Position numbers and translations under genes: made by a program. Positions 22,671-33,139 of a DNA stretch of 64,000 nt are shown in pieces. Location: positions 8,922,440 to 8,986,439 of the forward strand of contig NW_023601543.1 of NCBI RefSeq assembly GCF_014898055.3. Direction: 5' to 3'. Each line of letters starts with the position of its first letter. The first letter of the stretch is position 1. Source of the DNA: Talpa occidentalis. Lineage: Eukaryota; Chordata; Mammalia; Eulipotyphla; Talpidae. Below the pieces are notes generated by a model, which saw nothing but the letters and a program-made list of their open reading frames with translations, made no database searches and was not told where the DNA came from.

Positions 22671-25229
22671 TTTACTGAGTTCGAGCACCCCAGATTTTAA
22701 TTGTGCCCCAACATGACCCCTGTCCCTCTAGGATGAAAAGTAGCTAGGTTCTAACATTTTCAGATATCAACTGGCTCTGTATGTTTTTGAGTCATGAAAT
22801 TTTAATTTGTTTCTCATTCCAGCCACTTAGCAAAGGATTAATTAGATCACAGGGCCTAACAGATTCCTCCACCCCTGCTTCCCACTTGAGATTGCTGGAG
22901 TGCATGCCTCATCCAACACGCCTCAGGACTACAGTGCGTTCAGTCAGTGTAGTGAGGACATCAGCCATTTTTGCCTTGACACTCCTTCCTCAATGTATGT
23001 GTGTGATTATGTTCATCACATATTTTATGCCATTGTCTCACATCACTTTATTTCAGGTATAATGTCTCCAGGTTCTGAAAATATAGCAGGATTTTGAAAG
23101 ATTTTAGGGACAGAAAGCAGAGAGATTTCCTTAGAAACCTCTCTGAAAAATCATTGGGCATCTGATATTACCTTGTTTGTTTATTTCTCCAAATTCATCG
23201 CTTATAGATGATTCTGTTATCCATATCCAAGTACAATTCTTTCAAGTTGAATGTATGGGAAGATACATGTATAGTAATTTGTGTTTATATAGCACATGTA
23301 ACCCATGTCCATTTGACATCTGAGATCAATTATGTATCTACTTGAAATGTCTACTTTTTCATTTGATTGGTATTAACAAATAATTGCTGTAAGTCTCTTC
23401 AGTCTCAGATGAGTCATAATAACATTAGAGAACATGAAATCATCATCATCAACTTTTGCCCTACTCTTAAGTTGGCAATTCAGTATTTCTTCAAAAGTTA
23501 GGTTGGCTCTTTTAGATTCCATAGTCTGAAATGAAGTAGTAAGACTGTAGAGAATCTGTTTTCAGGGTTAAAATTGTTTGAATGTAGTTCAGTGGGAAAG
23601 ACAGTCTCAAAAATGGAATAGTCATCTGTTGCAAAACTTAGCATAATATAGCACAACGCCAGACTGAATCGAACTGTTTCCTCTGATATACATCGTGGTT
23701 TTGAAGTGCCAAGAAGCCTTTTAAAAATAGGATGTGTGTATACAGAAAGAATCTAAGTCAAACTGGCAAAGCAGAAAAGCCCACGAAGTGCATAGATAAA
23801 GATAGAGTAATATATCATATGAGCGATTCTCCCTTCATGAGCCCAGAAGATCTCAATATATATGAAGTTCCATGCGTGTGTACATACTTGCGCGCATGTG
23901 TGTGTACACATATCCCACACAGAGATAATATTGAACTAATTATTGATGAAGAATTATCAGAAGCAGCATATGGTCAAGCATGATTAGCTGCAACTAACGA
24001 TCCTCTGTACCAACCCTGGGTGCTTGGTGGTGCATTTTGAAAGTAAGAATCTGGGTCTCTGAGGCTTTCAGGTTGACAGTGCATTACACCCCCCAGGTGC
24101 AGGTGACACGTGACAGGTAAGGAACCTGGGGTGACAGGAGAAACTTGGCAATGAGATAGAGGGTTTATAGGAGAAAAGGTAAATTGATATTGGAAGAATC
24201 TAGCTGTCCATGAGAGTAAAGTGAGTGGTACTAATAATAAGCCAAGGCAAGATGTTTGAGAGGATAAATTAGAAGCAGTGTGCTGGCTGTTTAGCTTCAA
24301 CACTTTCTCCTTGTTAGGGAGCTGAGGATATTTTAAGTGAATGAAGGGGAAAATTTAAATTTGGTGGGAGCAAAGTGTGTCAGGTTTATAAAGCACATTA
24401 AGTCTAAATGGGGTAACCGATGCCTCTCTTTAGAGGGCCCACCTCGAGAACTGACTCCCTCTGGAACTCGGGCAGAAATGATGGTGTCAACTGTGCCCCA
24501 GTGGCCACTGTTTTTCAGATTATGGGTTTCGTTTGCATTGGCTTCTTAGTCCCACACCAGACTCAGTGCTGCCACCCTATCTGCCCCAACCCCAAAGGGC
24601 AGCTCTGCTACACAGGCCGCAAATGTAACTGCCACATCATGATTTGCAAGTGCTCGGTGGTTGCTGTTTTCCTGAAACAGCATAGAATTGTGTGGATGGT
24701 GGAAGGTGTCAGTTGGACTTCAGGCTAGAACGTCACTAAGACTATTTGCAGGAAGGGCTAGCACACAGATGGCTGTCATAGCCAGGAGACTCCTGATGAT
24801 GACACCTTTAGCTGTCTCCCCTTAGCCTACACATTGCGTGCCTCAGCATGGTCTCTAAAATGGATCCCATGGGGAGTGCTCTTGGCTGTTACTCAGTAGG
24901 CCTTGCAAGTGGAAATCACCAAGGCTCCTCCTGAACTGCCAAGCCTCCCACCCAGGGCAAGAATACACATCAAAGACCAGTAGAGACGAAGGGCACAAAA
25001 TGGGCCTCAGTAAATACAAGGCAACTTCAGCTCCCAGCACATGGTTGCCGCTCTTGGCTCAATTTCCAGGCACCTATCCCCTACCTGCCCTGCTAGCTGT
25101 TTGAAGAGATCTTAGAGATTTCTACTCAAATTCTTTATCTGCTGCTTGGATCTCCTCTGAATCACCCCCCTTGCTTTCAGAAGTAGCAATTATGCAGCTA
25201 AGATAGATCATGCCTTGACATTCTAATAG
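22671..25229. other. Unassigned sequence
   Basis: No supported gene. I looked hardest at the plus-strand frame 24420-24728, which has a cysteine-rich stretch (CCHPICPNPKGQLCYTGRKC). It has no matching family I know, no splice context that stands out, and overlapping frames, so I leave it uncalled. A GT-rich patch lies at about 23876-23910. Confidence 0.4.
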
Positions 25230-25930
25230 AGGAAACTTCAAATCCTAGTGTTTGAATTGGGAAGCTCGAAGTGAAGGCAGAAAGGCTAATTAGGAGGTAG
25301 ATGCACTAGAGCAAGAAAGAAATGGTGCGCCTGATCCAAGGCAAATGCCACGAGAGTTGGACAGATGTAGGAGCTATTGGGTGAAAAAATTGGGGAAGCA
25401 AAAATAACGAGCCTGCAGTTTGCAAGCCTGAGTCCCTTGACCAGTGGAGATGCCCTTCACAGAAGGACATAAGAAGAAAGAGTTGTTTGAAGCTGTTAAG
25501 TGGATTTCTGTTTTAGGCATGGGGGTTGAGGTGCATATGGAAAATTGCATTGCAGAATTGATGACTTGGAGGTAGGTCGAAAGTTGGAAAATGGTGTGAG
25601 CAGTACACAGAGTAGATGGAACCACTAAAGGGGCACATGTTGAAAGAGGAGACAAGGAAGGTGGAGACTGGGTCCCCTGTGCAGACCTGGTGTGAACACA
25701 GAGAAGGAGGCGGCAGAGATAACCCTATGGGAGTGGGCAGGAAGCAGGGATGACAAAAGTAAGAAGAGAACTAGGGCAGCAGAGCGTCATGGAAATGAAG
25801 GTAAAGGAGGGATCACCAATCACAGTAGCCCCTTTTAAAAGATCAAGGAGGGGGAGACAAGAGCCATTTGATTTGGTGGTTAGAGACACCACCACCGTCA
25901 TCACCAAATCATTAATATTGTTACGCCAAC
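25230..25930 (+). repeat. Old long G/A-rich repeat, family not named (copy 2)
   Basis: Blocks 'ggctaattaggaggtagatg', 'gtgaacacagagaaggaggc', 'gcagagcgtcatggaaatga' and 'gatcaaggagggggagacaa' follow the order of the same unnamed old repeat as at 20.5 and 33.1 kb. Purine-rich on the plus strand. No coding capacity. Confidence 0.45.
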
Positions 25931-26999
25931 CCCGGTGCTGTGTAGTTGAAGGGTTTTGGAGAAGGGATGTGATTCCACTTTACTGTACTCACTCATTCAA
26001 CAAACTCTCATTGAACTTTACTTCATGTCCCTCGTTGTGCAAAATGCTCGCTCTCTATTGCCAATATCAGCACATTAGCAATGCCCTCCCACTACCTTGT
26101 AGCTAAGGCTTGGTGTCATTGTTCATTGCTCCTCATTTCATCCTCCAAAGATGTCTTGATTGGGGCAGTAAATTCTATTACTTACTTATGGTCCACTGTC
26201 CCAGACTCGCATGACCTACTCTAGCCCTGTAATTCTTTTTGCCTGTGCAAGGACATTCTGAAGTGTCACGTGATCTGGAAGGAAGCATTCCTGACTTGGT
26301 TGTCTTTCCGACAGAGGTTGTTGGAAGAAGGGGTTGTCTTCCAGCATGTACCTTCTTGAGACACAGATGCTGCAGTTCTCCTGAGACTCGCCTTCCCCGA
26401 TCTGCATTCCTGTGCTCTCTGTCAAGCATGCATGACACCCATTCAATGTAGATTGATCTGGATGATTCAGAGTAGGTCTGTCGCTTACAGGAATAACTTG
26501 TGGTACAAACTAGCCTAGATTCCTTGTGTTTATTTTAGAACTGTAGGCATCTTTGCCAAACTGTATGGTGTGAAAAATGAGCGAGGATGGCAGAACTGAC
26601 TTGACGAAACCATAACGTCTCCAGTGTACAAGGAGGACTTGGGGTGTTTTCAGCTGGTCAATCAAGAGTTAAGTGTGTTAGCTAGAGGTGCTTGGAATTC
26701 CAGGCTGTGCTTATTTCTCAGTTTTATAAATAACTTAAACCTATGTAGGAGTTAATTAATTTGGCTCCACTCCACCTACAGTTTAGTTTCTTGAGGGAAT
26801 AACTTGACCCTTCTTGTACCCTGTGTTTGTAGTTGTAAAAAGAACTCCCAGCAGAATGAACAAAACCTCATTTGGATTGTCTCAGTTTGACTTCTTGTGT
26901 ACTTCTGTGGAGAAAATCTAAGATGTCAGATGCAGCACAAAATGTCAAAATACCTCTTCAGTTAAGGACATCATATTATTCCTGGCTAGAGTTATTTAT
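25931..26999. other. Unassigned sequence with an old repeat end
   Basis: At 25985-26060 'actcattcaacaaactctca' is the usual start of an ancient L2/MIR-type end. The rest is unassigned; three overlapping frames at 26178-26451 on both strands show nothing recognisable. Confidence 0.4.
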
Positions 27000-27560
27000 G
27001 ATTCTGGTTTGTTTTTCTCTTCTCTCTCTTTTACATGACTGACATTGTAAAGCGGAAGTTAACTTGTGATTTGGTAACAGCAATGGAGACCGTTAAAAGC
27101 ACACTGAATTTTGTTCACTCTGTCCTGACCTCTCCTTTCCGTGGAGAATATTTTAAGACAAAATTATTGCCTTTGGGACAATAGGTCAGTTTCTTTTTTT
27201 TCCACCTCTGAGGCTCCCCTGATTAAAGAAGAAGTTACAGGAATTTTCTCAGTTGTCAGAATCCCAGAAGGCAAGAACACTGAGCAGTAGGAATAACAAA
27301 GAGCGCTTGTCAGGCTGACAGATCTGACTTGTAAGGCCTGTGAACTGAGTGTAGCAGACGAAAATGGATGGAGTCATTTGATGTCACCATGCAAATGAAC
27401 TGTGACTTCATAGAAAGCACTCATTCCGAATGAATGTCATGTCCCTGGCATCATCCCATCGCCCCTGCCTCTCCAGGGGATTCCATCTTTGAATATCATG
27501 AGCAAATCTGACCGTTGGCTGTGATTTGATGGCAACTTGTATTGTTCTGTTGATCTCCTT
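27000..27560. promoter_or_regulatory. Candidate distal regulatory segment
   Basis: Non-repetitive by eye. Contains an octamer ATGCAAAT (27389-27396) next to a CRE/AP-1-like TGATGTCA (27379-27386), and several preserved CpGs. This resembles conserved non-coding DNA of mammalian gene deserts and introns. No direct evidence of conservation is available from one sequence. Confidence 0.3.
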
Positions 27561-27894
27561 TTAAAAATTTCACCCCTATAAATCATTTGTTTCAGATATG
27601 TGATTAGATTTTACCCTAAAGTCACAAAAATGTAATGGTTGGCAAATTTGCTGTAAGATCTGAGAAACAATTAGCAGATGAGGTGAGAGGCCATCACCTC
27701 CTGTCAAAGATCTGAAGTAGGTTAGATGTCACCATTTCCCCACTTTGAGGAGGGAGAGGAGGCGATCACTCTGAGCTCCTTCCACTTGAGCCTGAGCCTT
27801 GAGCCAGGGGGATAGAGCCTGACTCAGCTCAAGGCAAGCCTGGCTCTGAAAGAGCTGCAGTGTGAGGTCTCATGACGCAATACAACAACAACTA

Positions 27895-28130
27895 ACTACC
27901 ATTTAATGAGCGCTTATTTTGTGTCACTGAAACTACATGGAAATTTGTAACATTTAATTTAATACTGACAACATCTGAATCAGATTATTCTTGTCACAGC
28001 CCCAATGTGACAGATGAGGAACATGAGCAGCTTTCTCATCGTGTCAGCTCAGTGGCACTGTCACCTTGTGTAGGGCCACAATTCAAACCCCAGGATTTGA
28101 GCCTGAGTCCTTGCTCATGTCCCATCATGC
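27895..28130 (-). repeat. MIR, near full length
   Basis: Antisense MIR: 'accatttaatgagcgcttat', 'aacatttaatttaatactga', 'caatgtgacagatgaggaac', 'ttcaaaccccaggatttgag'. An internal stretch between the core and the tRNA part is altered. Confidence 0.7.
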
Positions 28131-28479
28131 TGCTTCTGACGGAAGTTGAAAGGGAGCCTCCTGTTTAGAGGTCGGTCAGTTCCTCTTGTAATTTTTTCCC
28201 AGTGTGGTGAATCCTTCCTTTCACCCTTCTGGAGATGCCTCTGGCTCATGTTTCCCCCCAGGCATTTCCATAACAGAGTCTTGTCCGTGTCCCAACCGTC
28301 AGATTGCCTTCCTCCCAGGGCCATGCTGTCCAAGTGGTTGGGCCTGCACCCTGCCTCCTAAGCATGCTGACTCCCCTGACTGGGGGCTTGTCAGGATCCC
28401 GTCCTCAGCCCCAGAGGGAGACAGGGCTCCCCTTTTGAGTGTCTGCAGATGGAGGCATCTCAAACCATACTCAGGGCAT
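28131..28479. other. Unassigned sequence
   Basis: GC-richer than its surroundings, with overlapping open frames in several frames on both strands. That pattern is expected by chance in GC-rich DNA and no domain is recognisable. Confidence 0.4.
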
Positions 28480-29068
28480 GTAGTCATTTCCTGAGGCAGC
28501 CATAACTAATCACCACAGACTTGGTGGCTTAAGACAACACATTTCTGGAATCCAAATTCCAAAATCATGTTCGTGGCAGGGCAGCACTCCCTCCAGGGGT
28601 CTCTGGGGGTGGGGGAAATCTGTTTCATGCGAGTTGTAGGACTTGGGGGCACCAGTCATTCCCTAGCTGGTGACTGCATCGCTTCACTCTCTGCCTCTCT
28701 CTTCATATCAGCTCTCCCTCTTCACTGTCTCTCCCTCTTCTCTCTGATATGCCTCTGCCTTTCCTTTTTTAAATTATTTTTTCATTGAGGTAACATTCGT
28801 TTACAATTCTGTTGATTCTAAGACGCATTTTCTCACCACACTAGCCCCCGAATGTCCAGTCACCATCCACCACCGCCTCTGCCTTTCTTTCATAAAGACA
28901 TTTAGAATTGGAATTAGGGCCCGTCCAGATAATTCAGGATGATCTCATCCCAAGAGCCTTAATTTACTCACAGCTGCCAAGACCCTTTTTGACATGTGGT
29001 GACAGTCCCAGTTTCCAGGGATTAGATATGGACAAGTATTTGAGGGATCACCATTTAACCCACTACAG
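28480..29068 (+). mobile_element. MaLR/MLT1-like LTR interrupted by a short L1
   Basis: Begins 'gtcatttcctgaggcagcca' and 'cacagacttggtggcttaag', continues with 'gatctcatcccaagagcctt' and ends 'gatcaccatttaacccacta' then CA. This is the layout of an old MLT1-type solo LTR. It is split by an insertion at 28764-28874. Confidence 0.6.
28751..28887 (-). mobile_element. Short L1 3'-end insertion inside the LTR
   Basis: Flanked by gcctctgcctttc at 28751-28763 and 28875-28887, a perfect 13-base target duplication. The insert is only about 111 bases: a T-run, then 'tttcattgaggtaacattcg' and 'ccccgaatgtccagtcacca', which look like antisense L1 3' UTR. Severely 5' truncated. Its 3' UTR differs from that of the young L1 at 58.4-58.9 kb. 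Confidence 0.75.
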
Positions 29069-29429
29069 GAGCCTTAACAACTCCGAAGATACACTGACAC
29101 ACGGGATCAGGCAGTGTAGGGCCAGTGGGGTCCCTGCAGTGTGAAGATAGGACTATGGCTGTGCCTTCCTGCCATTCTTTTAAATGTTGCCCGTCATCCC
29201 TTGTGCCCCACAGCCCCCAGGTTCTGCTGACACCCCACAGGATCAGTCTTGGGTCAAATTAGGTCCATTTGCTCTTGAACACAGGGTTGTCCAAGAGAAA
29301 GCATGAATCTGGGAGAACTGGGTTTCGTCTTGCCCTAACTCATCCTGGTAGTGGACCTTGGCCATCTTGCTTTAACCACATAGGGCTCCGTGTCCTGACT
29401 GACAGAGCCAAATTTGATGATGAAATCCA

Positions 29430-29700
29430 TTTTGATCAGAGGCTCCTATTAGAGAGTGAAGAAGACCTTGGCTTTGGAGATAGACATGGCCTTGTTCCCT
29501 AGCTCTTGTCACCCACCAACCATGCACTTCGAGACAAGATACTGAAACTCTAAATCTCAGGTTCTTCATCCACAGGAAGGGAAATTAATGTCTCTTTATT
29601 AGCAGAGAAGTTAGGATTTAATGTAAAGAAAATAGTTTGTATCAATGCCTGATTAGTAAATGTGGTATCATTTTTGTTGTCATTGTCATTAGCTACAACT
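29430..29700 (+). repeat. MIR fragment
   Basis: Sense MIR order in decayed form: 'gaccttggctttggagatag', 'tgaaactctaaatctcaggt', 'ttcttcatccacaggaaggg', and an end with 'atttttgttgtcattgtcat'. Moderate support. Confidence 0.5.
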
Positions 29701-30129
29701 TTTAGGTGTCAAGCCCAGGCAGGTATTGGAGCAATATGGAGGTGCAGCTGGGCCTCCTGTAGAGGCTGGCGTTCATAGCAGGGTGGGGAAGGGTAGGGGG
29801 GGGTGGTATTACTGGGAGAAACTGAAATACCACTTTACTTATGCTCCTTAAAATGAATTCCTTAGGACACAGTTAAATCATTTTCACTCTTGGGTGAAAT
29901 TGCTTGAATTTGAGTTTTGAAAGGAATGAAGAAGCTGGTGGTGAATTAAGTTTTAACGAGTGAACATTTTAACTATGGTGAATATTTTGCTCTGACGACC
30001 ACAGATCAAAGTTAATGTCTTCCCTGTCAAAATTCATAGATTTTAAATATGTCCTGGGGGTAAGCTGAGAAATGCAGACAACTAACAAATGAACCTGTTT
30101 TAATTGCATTTCATTTCTTTAGCCAAATG

Positions 30130-30390
30130 CTTGGAAGCTTTTCTTCTTGTTTTACTTGCAAATTCCAATTAGGGTCATCCGAGCGACAAAACCAGCATGG
30201 CTGTTCATAAATGTCTTGCTTGGTACAGGCATTAAAGCGTCCCTGCGAACGTCAAGACATTACTATTCAGCCCACCGAGGGAATCTTCCAGGACAACAGC
30301 CTAATGTTAGCCTTGTGCCTTCCTCCTTGAGTGCAGTTAAAGGCAAGGTAGCAGCTAAGTCTTCCATCGACAGTTGAAATGCAATCGCAC
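30130..30390. promoter_or_regulatory. Candidate conserved non-coding segment
   Basis: Non-repetitive by eye, with clustered preserved CpGs ('gtcatccgagcgacaaaacc', 'ttaaagcgtccctgcgaacg') in a CpG-poor area. Retained CpGs suggest either constraint or lack of germline methylation. The 76-codon frame across it has no recognisable domain and no support as an exon. Confidence 0.25.
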
Positions 30391-30489
30391 AGCCAACAAG
30401 AAAGGAAAAGGTCTTCCCCAAATCAAGCAGCCTATTAGTAGTTCTATATACAATGGGCAGGCTTTGCCGCCATACTAGGCCTTGGTGAG

Positions 30490-30883
30490 GGAGTACAACT
30501 TTAGTTTCATGATCCAGTTTATGTTTGCGATAACATTACAACACTGTGCCTATATAAGTGTACAATTTCTCACCTCAGTAACTGTATATATTGCCTATAC
30601 CCACCACCAATTATTCAGGCACCAGCCAGCCCCTGCTACCTATTCGTTCACTTACCACGTTTCCCCCTCTGTAATTACCAGTTTATTGTCAGAGTCTAAG
30701 GATTTTTTTTGGTTTTATTTTTTTTGTTCTTTTGCTTTATTTTTCTTTATACTCCACAAATGAGAGAAATCATATGGTTTTTGTCTTTCCCCTCCTGACT
30801 TATCTTGCTTTGCATAATCCCCTCTAGTCCATCCAGGTTTTAGCCAGTGATAAGAGTTCTTTTTTGTGGCTGTGTAGTATTCC

Positions 30884-30927
<44 letters not shown>

Positions 30928-30990
30928 TTTGTCCACATTTTCTTTTTCTGATCATCTGTCACTGGACGCTTGGCTTGTTTCTTTATATGA
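30490..30990 (-). mobile_element. L1 3' end, with embedded TG microsatellite
   Basis: Antisense L1 text: 'gagagaaatcatatggtttt', 'tagtccatccaggttttagc', 'tgtggctgtgtagtattcca', 'gatcatctgtcactggacgc'. A (TG)n run at 30886-30926 sits exactly where L1 ORF2 has 'tgtgtatatata', so it expanded from within the element. The left part (from about 30490) is lineage-type 3' UTR. Confidence 0.8.
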
Positions 30991-31098
30991 GGTTCCGTTC
31001 TTATGCTCATTTATTCTATAGATAGTGACTAAGAATTTTGAATGTTCCAACCTTATGTCAGGCACTTGGCAATACAGAAATAAAGAAGACACTGTTTT

Positions 31099-31390
31099 AA
31101 GAGATACATTGTAGGCCTCCCTGGTGGCACAGGAAGTTGAGCGCAGTGCTGTGAAGCTGTCTGCAGCCTCTGCAGCACCAGTTCAATCCCAGCCGGCCAG
31201 AGAGCTACCCATGTGGCACAACAGACCTCTCCTGCCTTGTCCACTGCTCCCCTCAGCAGTGTATTTCAGTCGATCTGCCTGTTCTGTTCCCTGCTCTGTC
31301 CCTGGTGAATCCTCTCATCTTCCCGCACATCTGGCCTGTACCCCAGCTCTTCTAAAAATAAATAAAATCTTAAATAAGAGGTATACTGTA
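31099..31390 (+). mobile_element. tRNA-derived SINE, full length, type A
   Basis: Body about 31114-31375 starting GGCCTCCCTGGTGGCACAGG, box B region 'ccagttcaatcccagc', usual body, AATAAATAAAATCTTAAA end. Flanks aagagatacattgta (31099-31113) and aagaggtatactgta (31376-31390) form a diverged 15-base target duplication, so this copy is older than the one at 16.6 kb. Confidence 0.9.
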
Positions 31391-31409
31391 AAGTTACTGT
31401 GATCCACTG

Positions 31410-31660
31410 TTGTGCATTAGAAGAAGGGGATGGGCACACCGCTGAGAGGGAGCAGGGGAGGAAAGCATGTCTGTGCCTGGCAGAGTCAGGGGAGGCTTCC
31501 CAGAGGAGGGACCACTTCAGCTGCCTTTGGGAGGTGAAAACACACAAAAAGGCATAAGGCGAGTGAAGAAAGTCTTGGCGTTTTGAGCCTGGACCTTGTA
31601 GAAATGTTTCTGAGGTTCATGGATAGACATTGGGAAGAGAGGGGTGTGGAGGGGGGAAGA
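31410..31660 (+). repeat. Old G/A-rich repeat fragment, family not named
   Basis: Words 'gggaggcttcccagaggagg', 'accacttcagctgcctttgg' and 'ggcataaggcgagtgaagaa' resemble the 'nose' part of the same unnamed long repeat seen at 33 kb. Assignment tentative. Confidence 0.35.
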
Positions 31661-32700
31661 CTGGGAGGCTTGAGGCTTGGGCACTGGGTTGCCAGTCTGG
31701 ATTGGCCCAAAAATCTGGCCCAGCAGAGCCAATGATGCCCTGAATCTCGCATAGCCCCATATGGCTGGTTAAGGGCTAATTCAAGTATCGGCTCATCATT
31801 CCTCATTTAATTTCCTTTGAAACATTTTCACAGTACAGATAATGAGAAAAAATCTTCTTTGAAAAGTCAAGCAAGACCCACCACTTTAAAGAAATTAGTC
31901 TAAAACGGTCACAAATTATGAACTAGTGTGGGCAGGTGTTGGCAATTTGGTTCAGGAGCTTAAGATTTCTGTCTCGCATAAAAAAGATCGAAGGCCTGGC
32001 AAACCAAAACTGTTTTCCAAGATGAAAGAGGAAATGCCCAATGTTTGTTTATTTTTTTCCCAAACCAGCCAGCACATTTCCTCTCTTTGACCTGACTGAT
32101 GCTAGGAGCATTGGCGACATGTGGTGACTTGAAAACAGGTGATTATGGAATCGTCGTGTTAACAGGGACCATTTCCACAACCTTAAGGCTCAGTGAGATG
32201 ATGTGGCTTGCCCAGGTCAGCTAGCTCACTGTGGACACCCAACTGGAAAAGGCAGGAGAGCGAGCTTTTCATCCCCTTTCTTGGGATGAGTGCTGCCCTC
32301 TCCCTGGTAGCGAGTGGTGGTACATTTGGCTAGATGCTGAGAAAGACCATCTCAGCTGAGGCTGCAGAAGGGAAGGGGGCAGCTCCACCCAACTCTTAGA
32401 GGCAGGAAATTCTCTGGAAAGCACTGCTCCAGGAACCGGCCTGAAGGTGGCAGAAAAGCTGCCCTGTGCTTGGGAAAGGGCTGTTCACTTCAGAGCGGGT
32501 GTTTATATGCTGTTTCCCTCCATTACTCCCTCAGTTGCTTTTTGGGGAGAAATGGAGACTGAAATCTCTCCTTGCCTTTTCCCAGAGGCCTGGTTGCAAA
32601 AATAGGAAAAAGGAGTTTGACTTTTATTCTAAGTCTGTTGAATTGTCCTTGGAAGATTTTAAGAAAGAGAATAAATGAATCATTTATTTTTTTTAATAAA
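31661..32700. other. Unassigned sequence
   Basis: No supported gene. An antisense MIR-like stretch ('ctcagtgagatgatgtggct', 'tgcccaggtcagctagctca') lies at about 32160-32260. The rest is unassigned. Confidence 0.4.
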
Positions 32701-32996
32701 AATACTTCTGGGGAGGGCCTCCCTGGTGGCGCAGGCGGTTGAGCGCAGCGCTGTGAAGCTATCTGCAGCCTCTGCAGCACCAGTTCAATCCCCGCCAGCC
32801 TCGAAGCAACCCACATGGCGAGCAGACCTCTCCTGTCTCGCCCGCTGCTCCCTCAGCAGTGTATTTTGTCAGTCTGCCTGTTCTGTTCCCCACTCTGTCT
32901 CTGGTGAATCCTCTCACCCTCCCGCGCCTCTGGCCTGTACCCCAGCTCTTGTTTAAATAAAATAAATCTTAAAAAAAAAAAGAATACTTCTGGGTA
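32701..32996 (+). mobile_element. tRNA-derived SINE, full length, type A
   Basis: Body 32715-32982, starting GGGCCTCCCTGGTGGCGCAG with a well preserved box A (gcggttgagcgcagcgc) and a changed box B (ccagttcaatccccgc), ending AATAAAATAAATCTT plus an A-run. Flanks aatacttctgggga (32701-32714) and aatacttctgggta (32983-32996) are a target duplication with one mismatch. Confidence 0.92.
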
Positions 32997-33139
32997 GAGA
33001 ATTACTGGTGGGGATTTATAGAAACTCAGAAGTTCTCAGAAGAACTCACTCTTGCTTTACCCTACTTGCTTTACCCTACCCATCTTACCCTACTTGCCAA
33101 ACGAGTAGGGTGGATGCATGGAGACAGTAATAGCTGTGA

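Noticed and set aside
24420..24728. Cysteine-rich plus-strand frame
   Set aside because: The cysteine spacing does not fit a family I know, and a second plus-strand frame overlaps it. A chance frame is more likely.
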